From Ophthalmolycus amberensis (lineage: Eukaryota; Chordata; Actinopteri; Perciformes; Zoarcidae), in NCBI GenBank assembly GCA_024529925.1, contig JAFEUB010001787.1, forward strand, positions 541,001-605,000: DNA of 64,000 bases, given 5' to 3'. Positions 1-39,985 of the stretch are shown one piece after another; position 1 is the stretch's first letter, and each line of letters begins with the position of its first letter. The notes under the pieces were generated by a model. The model made no database searches, had not been told where the DNA came from, and saw nothing but the letters and a program-made list of their open reading frames with translations. The position numbers and the translations under genes were made by a program.

Positions 1-1113
1 TCACTGCATTGAACGTCGTTTGATCAACAAAAAGGCTTCAGCAGCACAATGTTAGGCATGTTTGCCTGATTTAGTAGTAGATAGTAAGTACTATCCCTTA
101 TTCTCAAAGAATGGAAAACCATTTTAATAAACCATTCAAATATTATGAGCCCATTTGAACTTGTTAGGGAGATTCTTATGTCAAATCAGTCAAAAAAAAT
201 CATGTTTCCCTGTTGGTACGCCGGGATAGAATAGTAGTGGAATCTGAGTGTGGATGTAAACATAGTCACTGCTACAGTACAGTTGCAACAGATTGTTGGT
301 AATCCATATTCAGTATTAAGGCGAGTCAGTGTAACTTTAGCTGAACAGAGACCAGAGCCCCCCCACTGCCTCCACATTTAAATACCATCTGATCGACCGT
401 GTTGCCCCCTTTCTTCACTAAAGATAGATCCACGTTTTCATTTGTCCCACAAGCCGCTACACTTTTAAACAGGTAGCGCTCCAGCCCTTCATCCCCCGTG
501 CACTTTGACCTCTCCTTCCTGGTAACCCTAACCCAAAGGATGTCCAGCTGGTCTAAGCGGGCCTCAGTTTTCTAACTTTTAACTTTTTCACCAATCATTT
601 TAATGTTTGTACATAAAGGTTGCTGTTTGTCACTAGAAACGATGCCGAAAGCGATGCCACTTCCACACTGCTGTCACATTCTAAACAGCGTGTGCACACT
701 GAACATTTTTGCAAAATACAGTATACGCAAGAAAGTCTGTATGCTGGAGGAGCTTCTCACCCCTGGAAAAATGAAAAACAATTCTGGATGGTAAACGATG
801 ATAGAACAGCTTTGGAAACACTCAAAACGTTTGAAAGTCCCAGTTTAACTGACATGCAGTTTCACATATATGATATATTTTCCTGTTAGTGTAAAATTAA
901 ATATGTAGATTTTATGGTATACTTGCTATGCCAATATATGACACTGCTTTTGAAGTAGAATGTGTGTGTTTGGGACCCACTGCTTGATTCACTGAGAAAG
1001 AGAAGACGCCTCATTGATTCATCCATGTTTAGATGGGAAGTACCTCGTGAGAGTGTTTTTCATTTGATTGATTCCTAACATCTGGTTTACACCTCTGCCT
1101 GTTTCCCCCACAG
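1..1113 (+). other. drap1: drap1 last intron (partial)
   Basis: This stretch precedes the final drap1 exon and ends in a good acceptor: a pyrimidine-rich tract (gtttccccca) followed by cag at 1111-1113. The short open frames inside it, for example around 603-889, resemble no protein I know and have no exon-like boundaries. The other drap1 exons must lie upstream of the window. I see no strong repeat or RNA gene here. Confidence 0.65.
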
Positions 1114-1264
1114 CCCAAACGCACCCCCCCAGTACATGCAGATGGGCAGCATGGCCCCCGCACAGCCCCAGGGCGGCATGGACTTCGCCCCCCCTCCCCC
1201 AGCCCCCGAGCCGCACAAAAACGAGGAGGACGACGACGACGATGACGAAGACTATGACTCTTAG
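1114..1264 (+). CDS. drap1: drap1 final coding exon: DR1-associated protein 1 (NC2-alpha) C-terminus
   Basis: DRAP1 pairs through its histone fold with DR1 (NC2-beta). The dimer binds TBP on promoter DNA in the nucleus and represses RNA polymerase II pre-initiation complex assembly. Only the C-terminal tail is here: one base completing a split codon, then 49 codons and TAG at 1262-1264. The tail is rich in Pro, Gln and Met and ends in an acidic run closing with DEDYDS. Human DRAP1 as I recall it also has a Pro-rich segment and ends in EEDYDS, and this shared terminus is the main basis for the call. The histone-fold exons lie outside the window, so the identification rests on a short tail. Human DRAP1 and MAP3K11 both map to 11q13, which supports it. 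The GC-rich exon stands out sharply from the AT-rich flanks. Confidence 0.75.
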
Positions 1265-2440
1265 CTCCCTCCTCCTCCTCCTACACCAATCACACACACG
1301 TACACTCTTCCTGCATTATTTTCGATTTCTTAAGTTGTTCTTGCGGCGGCTGCTCTCAGCAGAGGGAAAGACTCTTCATCACGCCGAAAGCGAAGAGGGG
1401 GAGCCGTCACAGGAGACCGACAACTGGTTGTACGTTATGTGTTTTAATTTTCTTTTCTTTTAAAAAAAAAAAAGTTTTTATTTTATTGTAGAGGAGAATC
1501 CAACGAGGATGTTTTTTAACGAGTCAGCTGTTCTATTTTGACTATAAAAAACCGTCAGTCGTCACTATTTTGGCCACCAGCCCCCGCAGACAGGATAGGT
1601 GTAGTTTGTGTTGCCGTGTAGCTTTTTCTTTTGGCACTTTTCTTTCTCCCTCAGTCCTCCGTAGTAGACTTATGAAGTCAACAAATGAGTCGCCCACGGT
1701 CGGCTTGAAAACAAGAAGTGGTCTATCGAGCCTTGATATGGCCTGTGGTGCTCGTACAAAGGCTCCCAGCCGAGATGAGTCTGATTGGCTGTGAAACGCT
1801 GCTGTTCAGACGTGTACTTCCCGGCTTTGTCTCTCCAGTTGTCCGGCTGTAACATAAACAGGGAAGCAGGTGTATTTTTACTGTAGGTTAGCTAAACCAC
1901 AGCTTTTTGGGAATTGGTTTCTATTTTTAATTCACGTTTTTATCAAGAGAACTGTAAACCTCCACGACCACCGCCATGAAGTCACCCATATCACCAGGTT
2001 CATGATGTACACTTTGTTTGTTTCTCACGCTGTCACAGGTTATTGCTCTGGCAGTTGGGTCTTGTATCTTTTTTTTTTTTTATACGACCATTAAATTAAC
2101 CTGAATTGCCCATCAGAAGTATACTGTGACTCTTGGACCATAACTTTGTTTTTAAAGTTGTTTGTCTCCTTTTGTCCTCTCTCATTTCTATTCTGCCCCC
2201 CCCCCTCCAATTTTTGAGTAAATTTATCGTTAACATTTTAATTTTCCCCCCCCTCCTCTTTTAGATTGTTTTAAATGTATCCATTGAAAACAGAGATGGG
2301 GCTCCCATTAATGCGTCAGTCTCAGTATGAAATGTTTCCGAATAGACGGTTGAAGTTGACACTGTATTGTAAACTTTTAACATTCTTTTTATTTTGTATG
2401 GGTAAAATAAAGTTCATGTTTCAATAATAAACGCGCAACC
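1265..2440 (+). other. drap1: drap1 3'UTR
   Basis: This region follows the drap1 stop codon. It is T-rich with no sustained coding frame. It ends in two AATAAA hexamers (2406-2411 and 2426-2431) followed by GT-rich sequence, the usual layout of a vertebrate cleavage and polyadenylation site. The exact cleavage point cannot be read from sequence alone. Confidence 0.7.
2406..2431 (+). terminator. drap1 polyadenylation signals (two AATAAA)
   Basis: Two canonical AATAAA hexamers, at 2406-2411 and 2426-2431, are followed by a T/GT-rich downstream element at about 2440-2465. They lie about 1.15 kb past the drap1 stop codon. Confidence 0.7.
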
Positions 2441-2806
2441 CTTGTTTGGGCTTGATGTGTTCTCCGTATCCGAGATGAAAAGCCTGAAGGACTTTCCACA
2501 TCTGGCAAATCTGCAACGGCATTCACTGTTAAACACAGTCCTTTGTTTACCAGAAGGAAAACTCAATCCTGCGCTTTCTTTGAGGAGAAATATTTCAAAG
2601 TGCTTCCCCTTCATCTTTCTATCATTTCACAGAACGGAGCTCCTCCTTTGTAGTCCGGATGCTGTGACTCCTTGCACTTATTGAGTTCTTTACTTTCTGT
2701 ATTTTGCAATATATAAAGAAATTTCCATGTGGATGGGTCTCTCGTTGATTTATCGGCAACAACTCGCGCAAACCTGAAAGACAAGTGCTGGTATTTGCAC
2801 TCTTCT

Positions 2807-2830
2807 CCCCCCCCCCCCCCCCCCCCCCCC
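2807..2830. repeat. Poly-C homopolymer (24 C)
   Basis: An uninterrupted run of C. Its minus-strand translation is polyglycine, so overlapping frames are not genes. The length is likely to be polymorphic or miscalled. Confidence 0.95.
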
Positions 2831-2915
2831 AACCCTGAGCCGGGGGCCGCAAAAACAACTGCATCCTTCCTGCACAGGCGTTGACTCAGCAGACTGTGAG
2901 GAGGGTGGGGTTAGC

Positions 2916-2942
2916 TGTGTGTGTGTGTGTGTGTGTGTGTGT
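2916..2942. repeat. (TG)n microsatellite
   Basis: A perfect dinucleotide tract of about 13 units, ending at cgggtgg. Confidence 0.95.
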
Positions 2943-3269
2943 CGGGTGGGGTGGTGTCCAAACAAACGGCAGCGATGGGGCACGGAAGGAGAGAGGACCA
3001 ACAGAAGGAAGCTCACTGTTTCCACACAGCAAGCCGGAGGGGCCAAAGGTGGCCCTCTGGTTCCCATCCACTCCCATGGAGCCAGTGGCTCTCCCACTGT
3101 GTGACGGTGAGCCCAGGAATATATTGGCCCTCACATGCCCCGTTCAACTATTTAATTAAGCACATATTTGATGTTCCTGGAGCCACACTAAACACTAACG
3201 GCAGCTTCAGCACACTTTGAGTTGACCCTGCGTACAATAGGAGTACTACAATGCAATGAACAAGCAATA

Positions 3270-3520
3270 TTAAAGGTCACATATTTGGCTCATTTTCAGG
3301 TCCATGCTTTTAATTTCTGGGTATGCTCAAACATGTTTACATGCTTTCATGTACAAAAAACACATCAGTACATTGAAGTTAATGGTTAATAATACTGTTA
3401 ACACTTCACACATTGCTGCAGCATCAATATTCACCCTGTCTGTTTAGCGCCTGTCTCTTTAAGCAGGAGGCATGTCACCTCTGGTTGCATAAAGCCGAGA
3501 TGACAATGGCTAAAAACCAA
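3270..3520. repeat. Interspersed repeat, fish-type (non-autonomous)
   Basis: The sequence holds a TTTTCAGG-type left segment, an 'acatgtttacatgctttcatgt' like core and a 'gcgcctgtctctttaag' block. I recognise these as parts of a common short repeat in percomorph genomes. There is no coding capacity. The family name and exact ends are uncertain. Confidence 0.45.
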
Positions 3521-5776
3521 GATGGCGACGACCAGAACGTCGAAATCAAAGTTTGACCCTCTTGCTCATAGGATTTTGGATCAGAATAACCAGAAAAGCA
3601 TGCTGGCTTGCAAACTGCAAAATGCAACCAGATGTAGTAGAACATCCTGGTATTTTTGTCAGACTGAATTTACATACTGTGTATTTGGACATGTTAAATC
3701 TTTTCCCGGTGTACTAAATAGTATGTTAGTACGGGAAGTATGGGAGTATTAGAACGCACATAGAATAAAAATATGTTAGGCCGCCTCCAAATTTTGATTT
3801 CCTAAATCAAAGTTATGAAACGCTCCGTCAATTATGAGTCATCACTTGGATGGCGTCTCATAATTGTGCCTCTCCATGAGTACTGTGGTTGTTGGGAAGC
3901 GCTGTAATGGCTGCAGTGTTGGCTGCAGTAAGTCATATCAGAGGAGGACACATTCGTAGGCTTTTTATAAACATTATATCGTCGCATCACAGAATGTAGT
4001 TTCATTTTTCAGTCAGAGAATGTGCAGAACTACTCTGCTGAACTCGAGTGTTTTTACAGTAGGAAGGTGATACTTCAAGTGAGAGTAGTCTCCTTGGAAT
4101 AAAACTTTTAAATGAGCTACTTGACTTATATCTTAAGTAGAACCGCACAGCAGCAGATTCGACTCACTTGAGTGAAATATCAGAAGCAGCTTTTCCACCT
4201 CGCTCGGTTAAGTAGCCCATCACACTGCATAAAGAACATTAAACCAGCCATATGCCAAAGGCTGTTAAATGTGTTGCTTGAGGATAGGCTTGAAACTCCT
4301 TTTATGGTTCAAAGCTACAGCAGACAAAAGAAAATCTTCAACACATTCCTCCTCACAGAAAGCTAACAGCAGCACTTCATCCTCTTTTCTTTGACTAAGG
4401 GGACACTTTTTAATGAACTGCTGTCCTTGAGTGTTTGGTCTGAATGTCACTAAAGCATGATAGCTGAACTGATTCAAGAGGAGGACACTTTACTGTGCCG
4501 TTACAGTTATATATATATTATTTTGCTAATGACTGTGTGTTGCCTTTTGCTAAATGTTTTTGAGTATTTCTTCTTTTCAGGTTCATTTGCCACCTGTTCC
4601 CACCAACACTAATTCAGCCATCATTAAAACAAAGACTTCTAGGGTGTATTTCAAAATAAAAGCCATGCTAAACTTTGCTGTGTGGTCAAGAGAATATCAC
4701 TAGGAAATTAAAATAAATTAAATATGCCCCTTTCGTCCCAAAACATGAGAATTGCGTCTTAAATCGATAACAACATAATAAAATCAACATCCTGGTAATT
4801 TCAATACTATGATTATTGCCTACTACTGTTATTTTATTATTTTAATTTGCAAACACTTCCTCTGCATTGTTACTTTCTGCCAGCTTGACTCACCTCCAGA
4901 GTTCTGGCCTTGCAGCAGTGTTAATGTTAGTGTTAGTTAGCACTTAGCAGGAAAGTATCCACAGGAAAAGGTATTCAAAATAAAAGTCTCAAATACATGA
5001 TACACACATGGGTTGCACACAAGGTACCTTATAACTACTCCATAAACACCACAAATTAAATATTTACTTTTACTGAGACAGTGAAATAAATGTTCTGTAA
5101 ATTCTGTAAAATTGAAGCCTGTTATTCCACTCATGGCTTTTGAGTAAGAGTCTGGAACTTCGCTTTAACTTGATAGGATACTTTACTGTGCTTAAAATCA
5201 CAGTGTTGCTTTTTATCATTTCTATTGCAGGAAAAAGCAAAAAATACCAATAATCTACATTGGTGATGATTAGTGAATTGGTAACTGATTACAGAGTTAA
5301 TGACCTGTCTTTAATAATTTATTCTCCGCCTAAGGATAATACATGATAATGTCCAATCAGAGTTGGACATATGTGTCCACAATTATCTAAGTTTGAAGAT
5401 ATATTTCGTCATAAATCAGAATTAAATTAAGTATTAAAGCAGTAATATTTCAATGTTGTTGAAGGTACCGTTTTCTATTGACAATTTGTTCCCCTCTAAT
5501 GAAGACTTCACCCAACAACACTGAAATATTCCCCCCGCCATTCGTCTCTAAAACGTTCGCTTCTGACCGAGTTTTATTTTGACAGTCCCAACCGGATATG
5601 TCACTGTGTAGTGCGTGTCGCTTCACCGCGGCCTGTCATCTGACTCTTTTCCTGTTGGGAGAGAAAAAAGTTTAGAAACCCCACCCGCTGTACTGACTGT
5701 GAGCAGACGTAGAAGTGGTTCGAGGTCCGGACGAGTGAGCACCGACCGAGGATGAGGAGTATTCCAATAAGTTAAG

Positions 5777-5848
5777 ATGGAGTTGTTGCGCTGTTTGGAT
5801 ACCGACTGTAACCGCGAGACCACCGAGCTGGACGAGGCCACGCGCTGA
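5777..5848 (+). other. Possible upstream ORF (23 codons) in map3k11 5' region
   Basis: The ATG at 5777 has A at -3 and G at +4, a strong Kozak context. It opens 23 codons ending in TGA at 5846-5848. If transcription starts upstream of it, this uORF could damp map3k11 translation. It would be irrelevant if the start site is further downstream or the segment is spliced out. Confidence 0.3.
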
Positions 5849-5968
5849 ACTCCAATTAGGGAACTAACGGGGTTTGTTTTTTTACTGCGTGTTTCTTTCT
5901 GGAAAGTGAAGCAGGTTTGGAGAGCTCTTCCTGTTCCAGAGTCTGCTGTTCCTGCGTGTTTTGTCAGT

Positions 5969-6061
5969 ATGGGCACTCTCGCTCAGAGGGATGCGGGATT
6001 TCCTGCGGGAGCGCCGCACAGTTGCGGTCAGACGCGGTCGTTGGAGTTCTCGGTTTGCTAA
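5969..6061 (+). other. Possible upstream ORF (30 codons) in map3k11 5' region
   Basis: The ATG at 5969 also has A at -3 and G at +4. It opens 30 codons ending in TAA at 6059-6061. It is the second strong-context ATG upstream of map3k11, with the same dependence on the unknown transcription start. Confidence 0.3.
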
Positions 6062-6773
6062 CGCGGACTGGTTTTCCCTGGAACTTGTCGTAAAACACTG
6101 GTTGGCTGGACTGAACGCTCCTTTTCCTGCTATTCTTCTCCGCTTCGCAGCGCTTCCTGCTTTGTGGTGGCCACTGCACTTAATGGCTAAAAATACATAA
6201 AAACTCCAAATGGACAGCTGAACATAGTTGGAACCGTCATTTGGAATACTCTAAAGTATTTTACCACAAACTCTGGATAGTTTTATTTTTGTCTCTCCAC
6301 ACTTTAGTCATCCGAAGCACGAGCTCAACAGGTGGCACTTTTGAATGAGTGAAGAGGAGAGCTCATTTACCCATAATGAGGCCATTCAACAGCCTTTTTA
6401 AATACAGGCCGGTGGAGTGACAACCATGTTGGGGAAACCACACATCAATGGAGACGGTGCTGCCTTTCTGAGCTCTGAAACGCTCGTCGCCGTCGCACAG
6501 AACTGACCTCTCAACTGATCCTGTGTTTTCAAGAGGAGAGCTTTGCATGTAATGTCAAGACGAATGAGAGACACTCACCGTTCAGCCATCTTTGAATCCT
6601 CCTCTGTAGCCCTGCTTGTTGGTCAAGCTCTCGAACACATTTCGCTGGTCCCTGATGAACCAACAAGAAAGACAGGAAAGGGAGCGAGGCGCAATAAAGT
6701 ACTCCTTTGTACTTTATTTTCAAACCCTTGGGGTGCAAAATCAGATCCGGTCTAGACTTCTGCTGGAGGCTCC

Positions 6774-36144
<29,371 letters not shown>

Positions 36145-36875
36145 ACCTGTGCCTGTGGCAAGGCCGTGGTTTTGTGATAGCAACACAGTCCAGGACCCTT
36201 TTTACTGCTTAGCAAGGATTTGGAATCTTTAAAAAAAAAAAAAGAAAGAAGTACAGCCATTACTTAACCCACTGAGGGAAGTTTCCCCAATGGGAGCCCC
36301 AATCATTGCAGGTCCTTTATACGCGAGCCTGCTGCTTCGGAAAGCCAGTGAAAGGTGGTACATTGGATGGTGGGATAGCTGCCTTTCAACCAAAAGCTGG
36401 TGCCCATTTCATTCCCTCCTCTCTATCTTGGTTTCTCTATCCCTTTGGAGGAGCAGAACACAGATCACTCGTCCCATCTTCAGATTCTATCAGCCTCCCC
36501 ATATCACCTGCTTTCATCTCCCCCCTGCCTTTGAAGCATTGTGACAATGCAGAGGCGGATAAGGCGACTTGCACAGCTTCATCTGCCTCTACCTCTGCAA
36601 ACTGAAAGCATTCAGGACAATGGGAAATTGGAGTGCCGTACTTCGTGAAGTGTTTTTTTAGCATATATCTTTTCAAGATTTCTTGAATGGTTATTCTGGT
36701 GCGTAAGGACAATGCTATGAATTTGGCTTAAATTTGCAAATCAGCTTAGCATTGCTGTGGAGGAAAATGCCTTCTGCGTGTGCGTGCGTGCGTGTGTGCA
36801 TGTATGTCTAGACTCATTGTTCAAGGAAAGCTTACTGTTTAAAAAAATAAAATAAAATAGCATCTGCCTGTTGCA
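36145..36875 (+). other. map3k11: map3k11 3'UTR (probable)
   Basis: No coding frame continues after the stop. Overlapping AATAAA signals lie at 36846-36856, followed by GT-rich sequence, giving a 3'UTR of about 0.7 kb. Longer alternative ends cannot be excluded. Confidence 0.6.
36846..36856 (+). terminator. map3k11: map3k11 candidate polyadenylation signals
   Basis: Two overlapping AATAAA hexamers in an A-rich stretch about 700 bases after the stop, with a GT-containing stretch (gcctgttgcattgtggg) downstream. Confidence 0.55.
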
Positions 36876-37048
36876 TTGTGGGAGAAAGCACTGGATATTC
36901 CAGGCCACTCATGAAATCCAAGTCAAATCCATGACCCAGACATTCCACTTGGAAGCAGATAAAATTCCAATCACGTTCCCCTTGAAATACCAAGAATAGG
37001 ACAGATTCCTTTGGCTGGCGGGCGACACAGTACAGGAAACAGGACCGA

Positions 37049-37070
37049 GGGGGGGGGGGGGGGGGGGGGG
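37049..37070. repeat. Poly-G homopolymer (22 G)
   Basis: An uninterrupted G run just beyond the map3k11 3' end. Confidence 0.95.
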
Positions 37071-37577
37071 CTGCATTCCCTTCATATGCCAAAGAATGCC
37101 GCTGTGACAGTGTCAGAACTGGGACAAAGGGTGGTTGCAAATACATTGTTTTTACCAGTGCCAGATGGGTGTGGTCTGCCACACTGGACAGTCACAGAGA
37201 GTATTTCAACTTAACTTTGAATGTACTTTTCTGTGGTTATCTTCTTTAATATCATCGAGGCTGTCTTATCACAACCCATCTGATGCTGTATGAAGGTTCA
37301 AATACTACAACACGTCTGTATGGAAGCTTCACTGAATACTTTATTTATTGGTACAGTCCACCAGAGTAGTAGAAGCCTCGCAAAGCCAGTCAAATGTCTC
37401 AGACCACATGATTGACATTTCTCTCCTTGACTTGATTGGACGAGCGCCTCCACAGCTGTCATTGGTTCCCTCTTCCAAACTAGGGAAGCCATTGTGGTTG
37501 TTCTGGAAATGTTAAATTACTCCCCAAATTATCCACGAAACGTTCAAACCCTACATTTTACCCTTGTGAAGTCATAA

Positions 37578-38050
37578 AGGAATAGTTTAGACATTTTGGG
37601 GAATACACTTGTCCAGAGTGAGATGGAAAGATTGATACCTCACTTATATTGGTCCGTTCAATATGAAGCTGGAGCCAGCAGATGATTAGCCTAGCTTAGC
37701 ATAAAGACTGGGAGCAAGGGGAAGCGGCTAGCCTGACTCTATCTATAAATCTACCTGGAAGCTCCTCTCTTATTAATAAATCACATGTTTGTTTCATAGG
37801 AGTGGTTTTCTGGAGTTTTGTTGTCACCAGAGAGTTGCTCGTGCTTCCAGCCAAGAAATAGAATATTCTTGTAGCTCCCAGAAAACCACAACTTTGTAGT
37901 GTTTTAAACTTAGTTTTTTTGTTGTTGCACCGATTAAACATACAAGATATAACTTGTTGATTAGTGAGTTTGAGAGGTTGATTTTATTATATTTATGACA
38001 GAGCCAGGCTAGCTGTTTCCCCCTGTTTCATGTCTTTGTTCTAAGCTAAC
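37578..38050 (+). repeat. 'ggaatagttt...agcttagcataaagactgg' interspersed repeat
   Basis: The fullest copy in the window: 'ggaatagtttagacattttg', then 'atgaagctggagccagcag', 'tagcttagcataaagactgg' and 'gccaggctagctgtttcccc'. Fragments lie at 12098 and 21778. I know this non-coding family from many fish genomes. Confidence 0.7.
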
Positions 38051-39661
38051 CGTCTAAGCGTTGGTGCATCAAAACATTCACTGATCACTCACCTACCTAG
38101 TCCGGCTCAATCAAACCTTGAGCTTGGGAGATGTAGGCTTGGCTTTGCGAGGATAGAGTAGCAGGGCTCGTAAACTCTTGTCCCTCCCAGTGTTAGAAAT
38201 CCATCCCAAACCATTTTAACATCGCTATGAAGATCCTGTAGTTTCCTGTGAATAACTGTGACGTCATGTCATGATACTTCCAGGATAGATACAGCAGAGA
38301 AGTTCAACATTGAACAATAACACAGAAAGAAATTAATTGTCGAGAAAAATCTATTTTTCCACCAAGCAGCAGTCTCAACGGACCAGAAGGCACTCGAGCA
38401 ACAACTTGCCCTTTCACTCTTGGTTCACAATCATTATCCTCACTGATCGCTCTACATACTAAATGCTCCTGGGGTTTTTCCCATAAAGCATCCTGGGAAA
38501 TGTACGACGTGAGGCAGGTTGAGGGAAAGTGGCTGCAGCAACAAATACTTCCTCATGAAATAACCCCTGTAATGGGTTGGACATCAAAGACAGTATCCAA
38601 TTATTATTATCCAATCATTTAGTCAGCTGGTCCTCAAGCATGTGATGCAATAATTAGTGTAGGTCAAGCTTGTAAGCAACTGAAAGAGACCCACATATAC
38701 ATGGCTCAAAGTCGCCCTGTTACCCATGTCTTTGCCGGAGCATGACGAGGCACAAATGCTGTAGCGACTGGCTTACATCACTGACACCGTGTCATTGGAG
38801 GACAATGTCGGCTTTGTTCGGATGAAGAGTGAAAACCTTGTCTCCGAAGGGGAAGGCTTTGTGATTAGCCTAATAATCCTTCTGACGAACAGAGCAGGCT
38901 GATAGTGATAATTAGCCTCTCGATAAGAGCAGAGAGCATTAACAAAGCGTTCAGATATTTGGTTAATTAAATCCCCCGACGTTACGTGAATGCCCCGCGT
39001 CCTCCTCGCAAGGTATTTTGAGTAGCTTCCTGCATCAGCTAACGTCTCGATTTAAGCCGTGCCCTTTTTTTTTAATGCAGAAAGTTTGAAAGAAGGGTTC
39101 GGCAACCTTTCCTCACTTTTCTGTCTGTTTTTCTTCTGTTGCCCCTGGCTACTCAGCTGCTGCCCGGATTAAACCTTTCTCTACGTCCTTCACCATCAGG
39201 TGATGCCTCTTCTTACTCCTTTGCTTCCTCCTTCTCAGGAACGATTTCTTGAGGGCAGTCTTGTCCTGACACTGCAGAGCATTCAATTCACCAACAGCCA
39301 GGTTTCTGTCGGCAGGGAAAAAAAAAAGGCATTTGTTCGAGGACAGAGTTTATTAACTGAAAAGTGCTCATTTTACGGAGGCAATTGAATTTGTTTGAAA
39401 TTGAAACAGGAACTTTGTTGAATATTTCTATTGCACCTTAATGCGTCTGTTCATCATCTAGAGGACATCCAAGTAATATTCGACAGCAGCAAAGAGACGC
39501 AATGTTGCAAAGGTCTCTGTATGCTTCAAACAAACTTGGTTGCACATTGTGTCGTCCATGCACATCTAAAGGCAAAGTGTTTATGGCTGTTCCGTTGTCC
39601 TAGTTGAAGATAGGGGTGAAGAGCCTTTGGTCAAAGACCAAGGGGAGACCTCCTGGTCTGA

Positions 39662-39985
39662 AAAGTGAAGCCAATACAGAAGTGTCTTCAACCTGCATAC
39701 TTTCTAATGGCCATCAGGGGGCGACTCCTCAAGAAGAAGTCCGATTGTATAGAGTTCTATGAGAAAACTGACTCTACTTCTCTCTTGATTTATTACCTCA
39801 GTAAACATTGTAAACATGAGTTTATGGTCTCAATCTCTAGTTTCAAGTCTTCTTCAATACAGCATGATGTTCATTTAGTAAACTGATGGTCCATTTAGAG
39901 TAAAACAGACCATAAAGCAGGGGATGCTTTAGGCTGAAGGTACCTTGTGATTGACGGGTCGCTACCACAGCGTTTTCCGGTCGGG
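39662..39985 (+). repeat. Family A interspersed repeat, copy 3 (+)
   Basis: Same block order as copy 1 at 18040, with high similarity over 'tggccatcagggggcgactc' and 'tacagcatgatgttcattta'. It extends to the 'tgattgacgggtcgctacca' end also seen in the minus copies. Confidence 0.8.

Larger units (their letters stand above)
2441..5539. other. Intergenic region between drap1 and map3k11
   Basis: No exon can be supported here. It holds a 24-base C run at 2807-2830, a (TG)n tract at 2916-2942, a fish-type interspersed repeat at about 3270-3520 and AT-rich unique sequence. Open frames overlapping the C run and TG tract are products of low complexity. Confidence 0.6.
5540..6190 (+). promoter_or_regulatory. 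map3k11: CpG-rich likely promoter / 5'UTR start of map3k11
   Basis: CpG dinucleotides are frequent here, unlike the AT-rich DNA before 5500. The stretch lies 0.6-1.2 kb upstream of the map3k11 start codon. I see no clear TATA box, which fits a CpG-type broad promoter. Part of it may be transcribed as 5'UTR, and a 5'UTR intron cannot be excluded. The transcription start site is not identified. Confidence 0.45.

Noticed and set aside
1068..1463. 131-codon + strand open frame overlapping the drap1 exon
   Set aside because: It is out of frame with the conserved acidic DEDYDS ending and arises from the C- and CT-rich exon and UTR.
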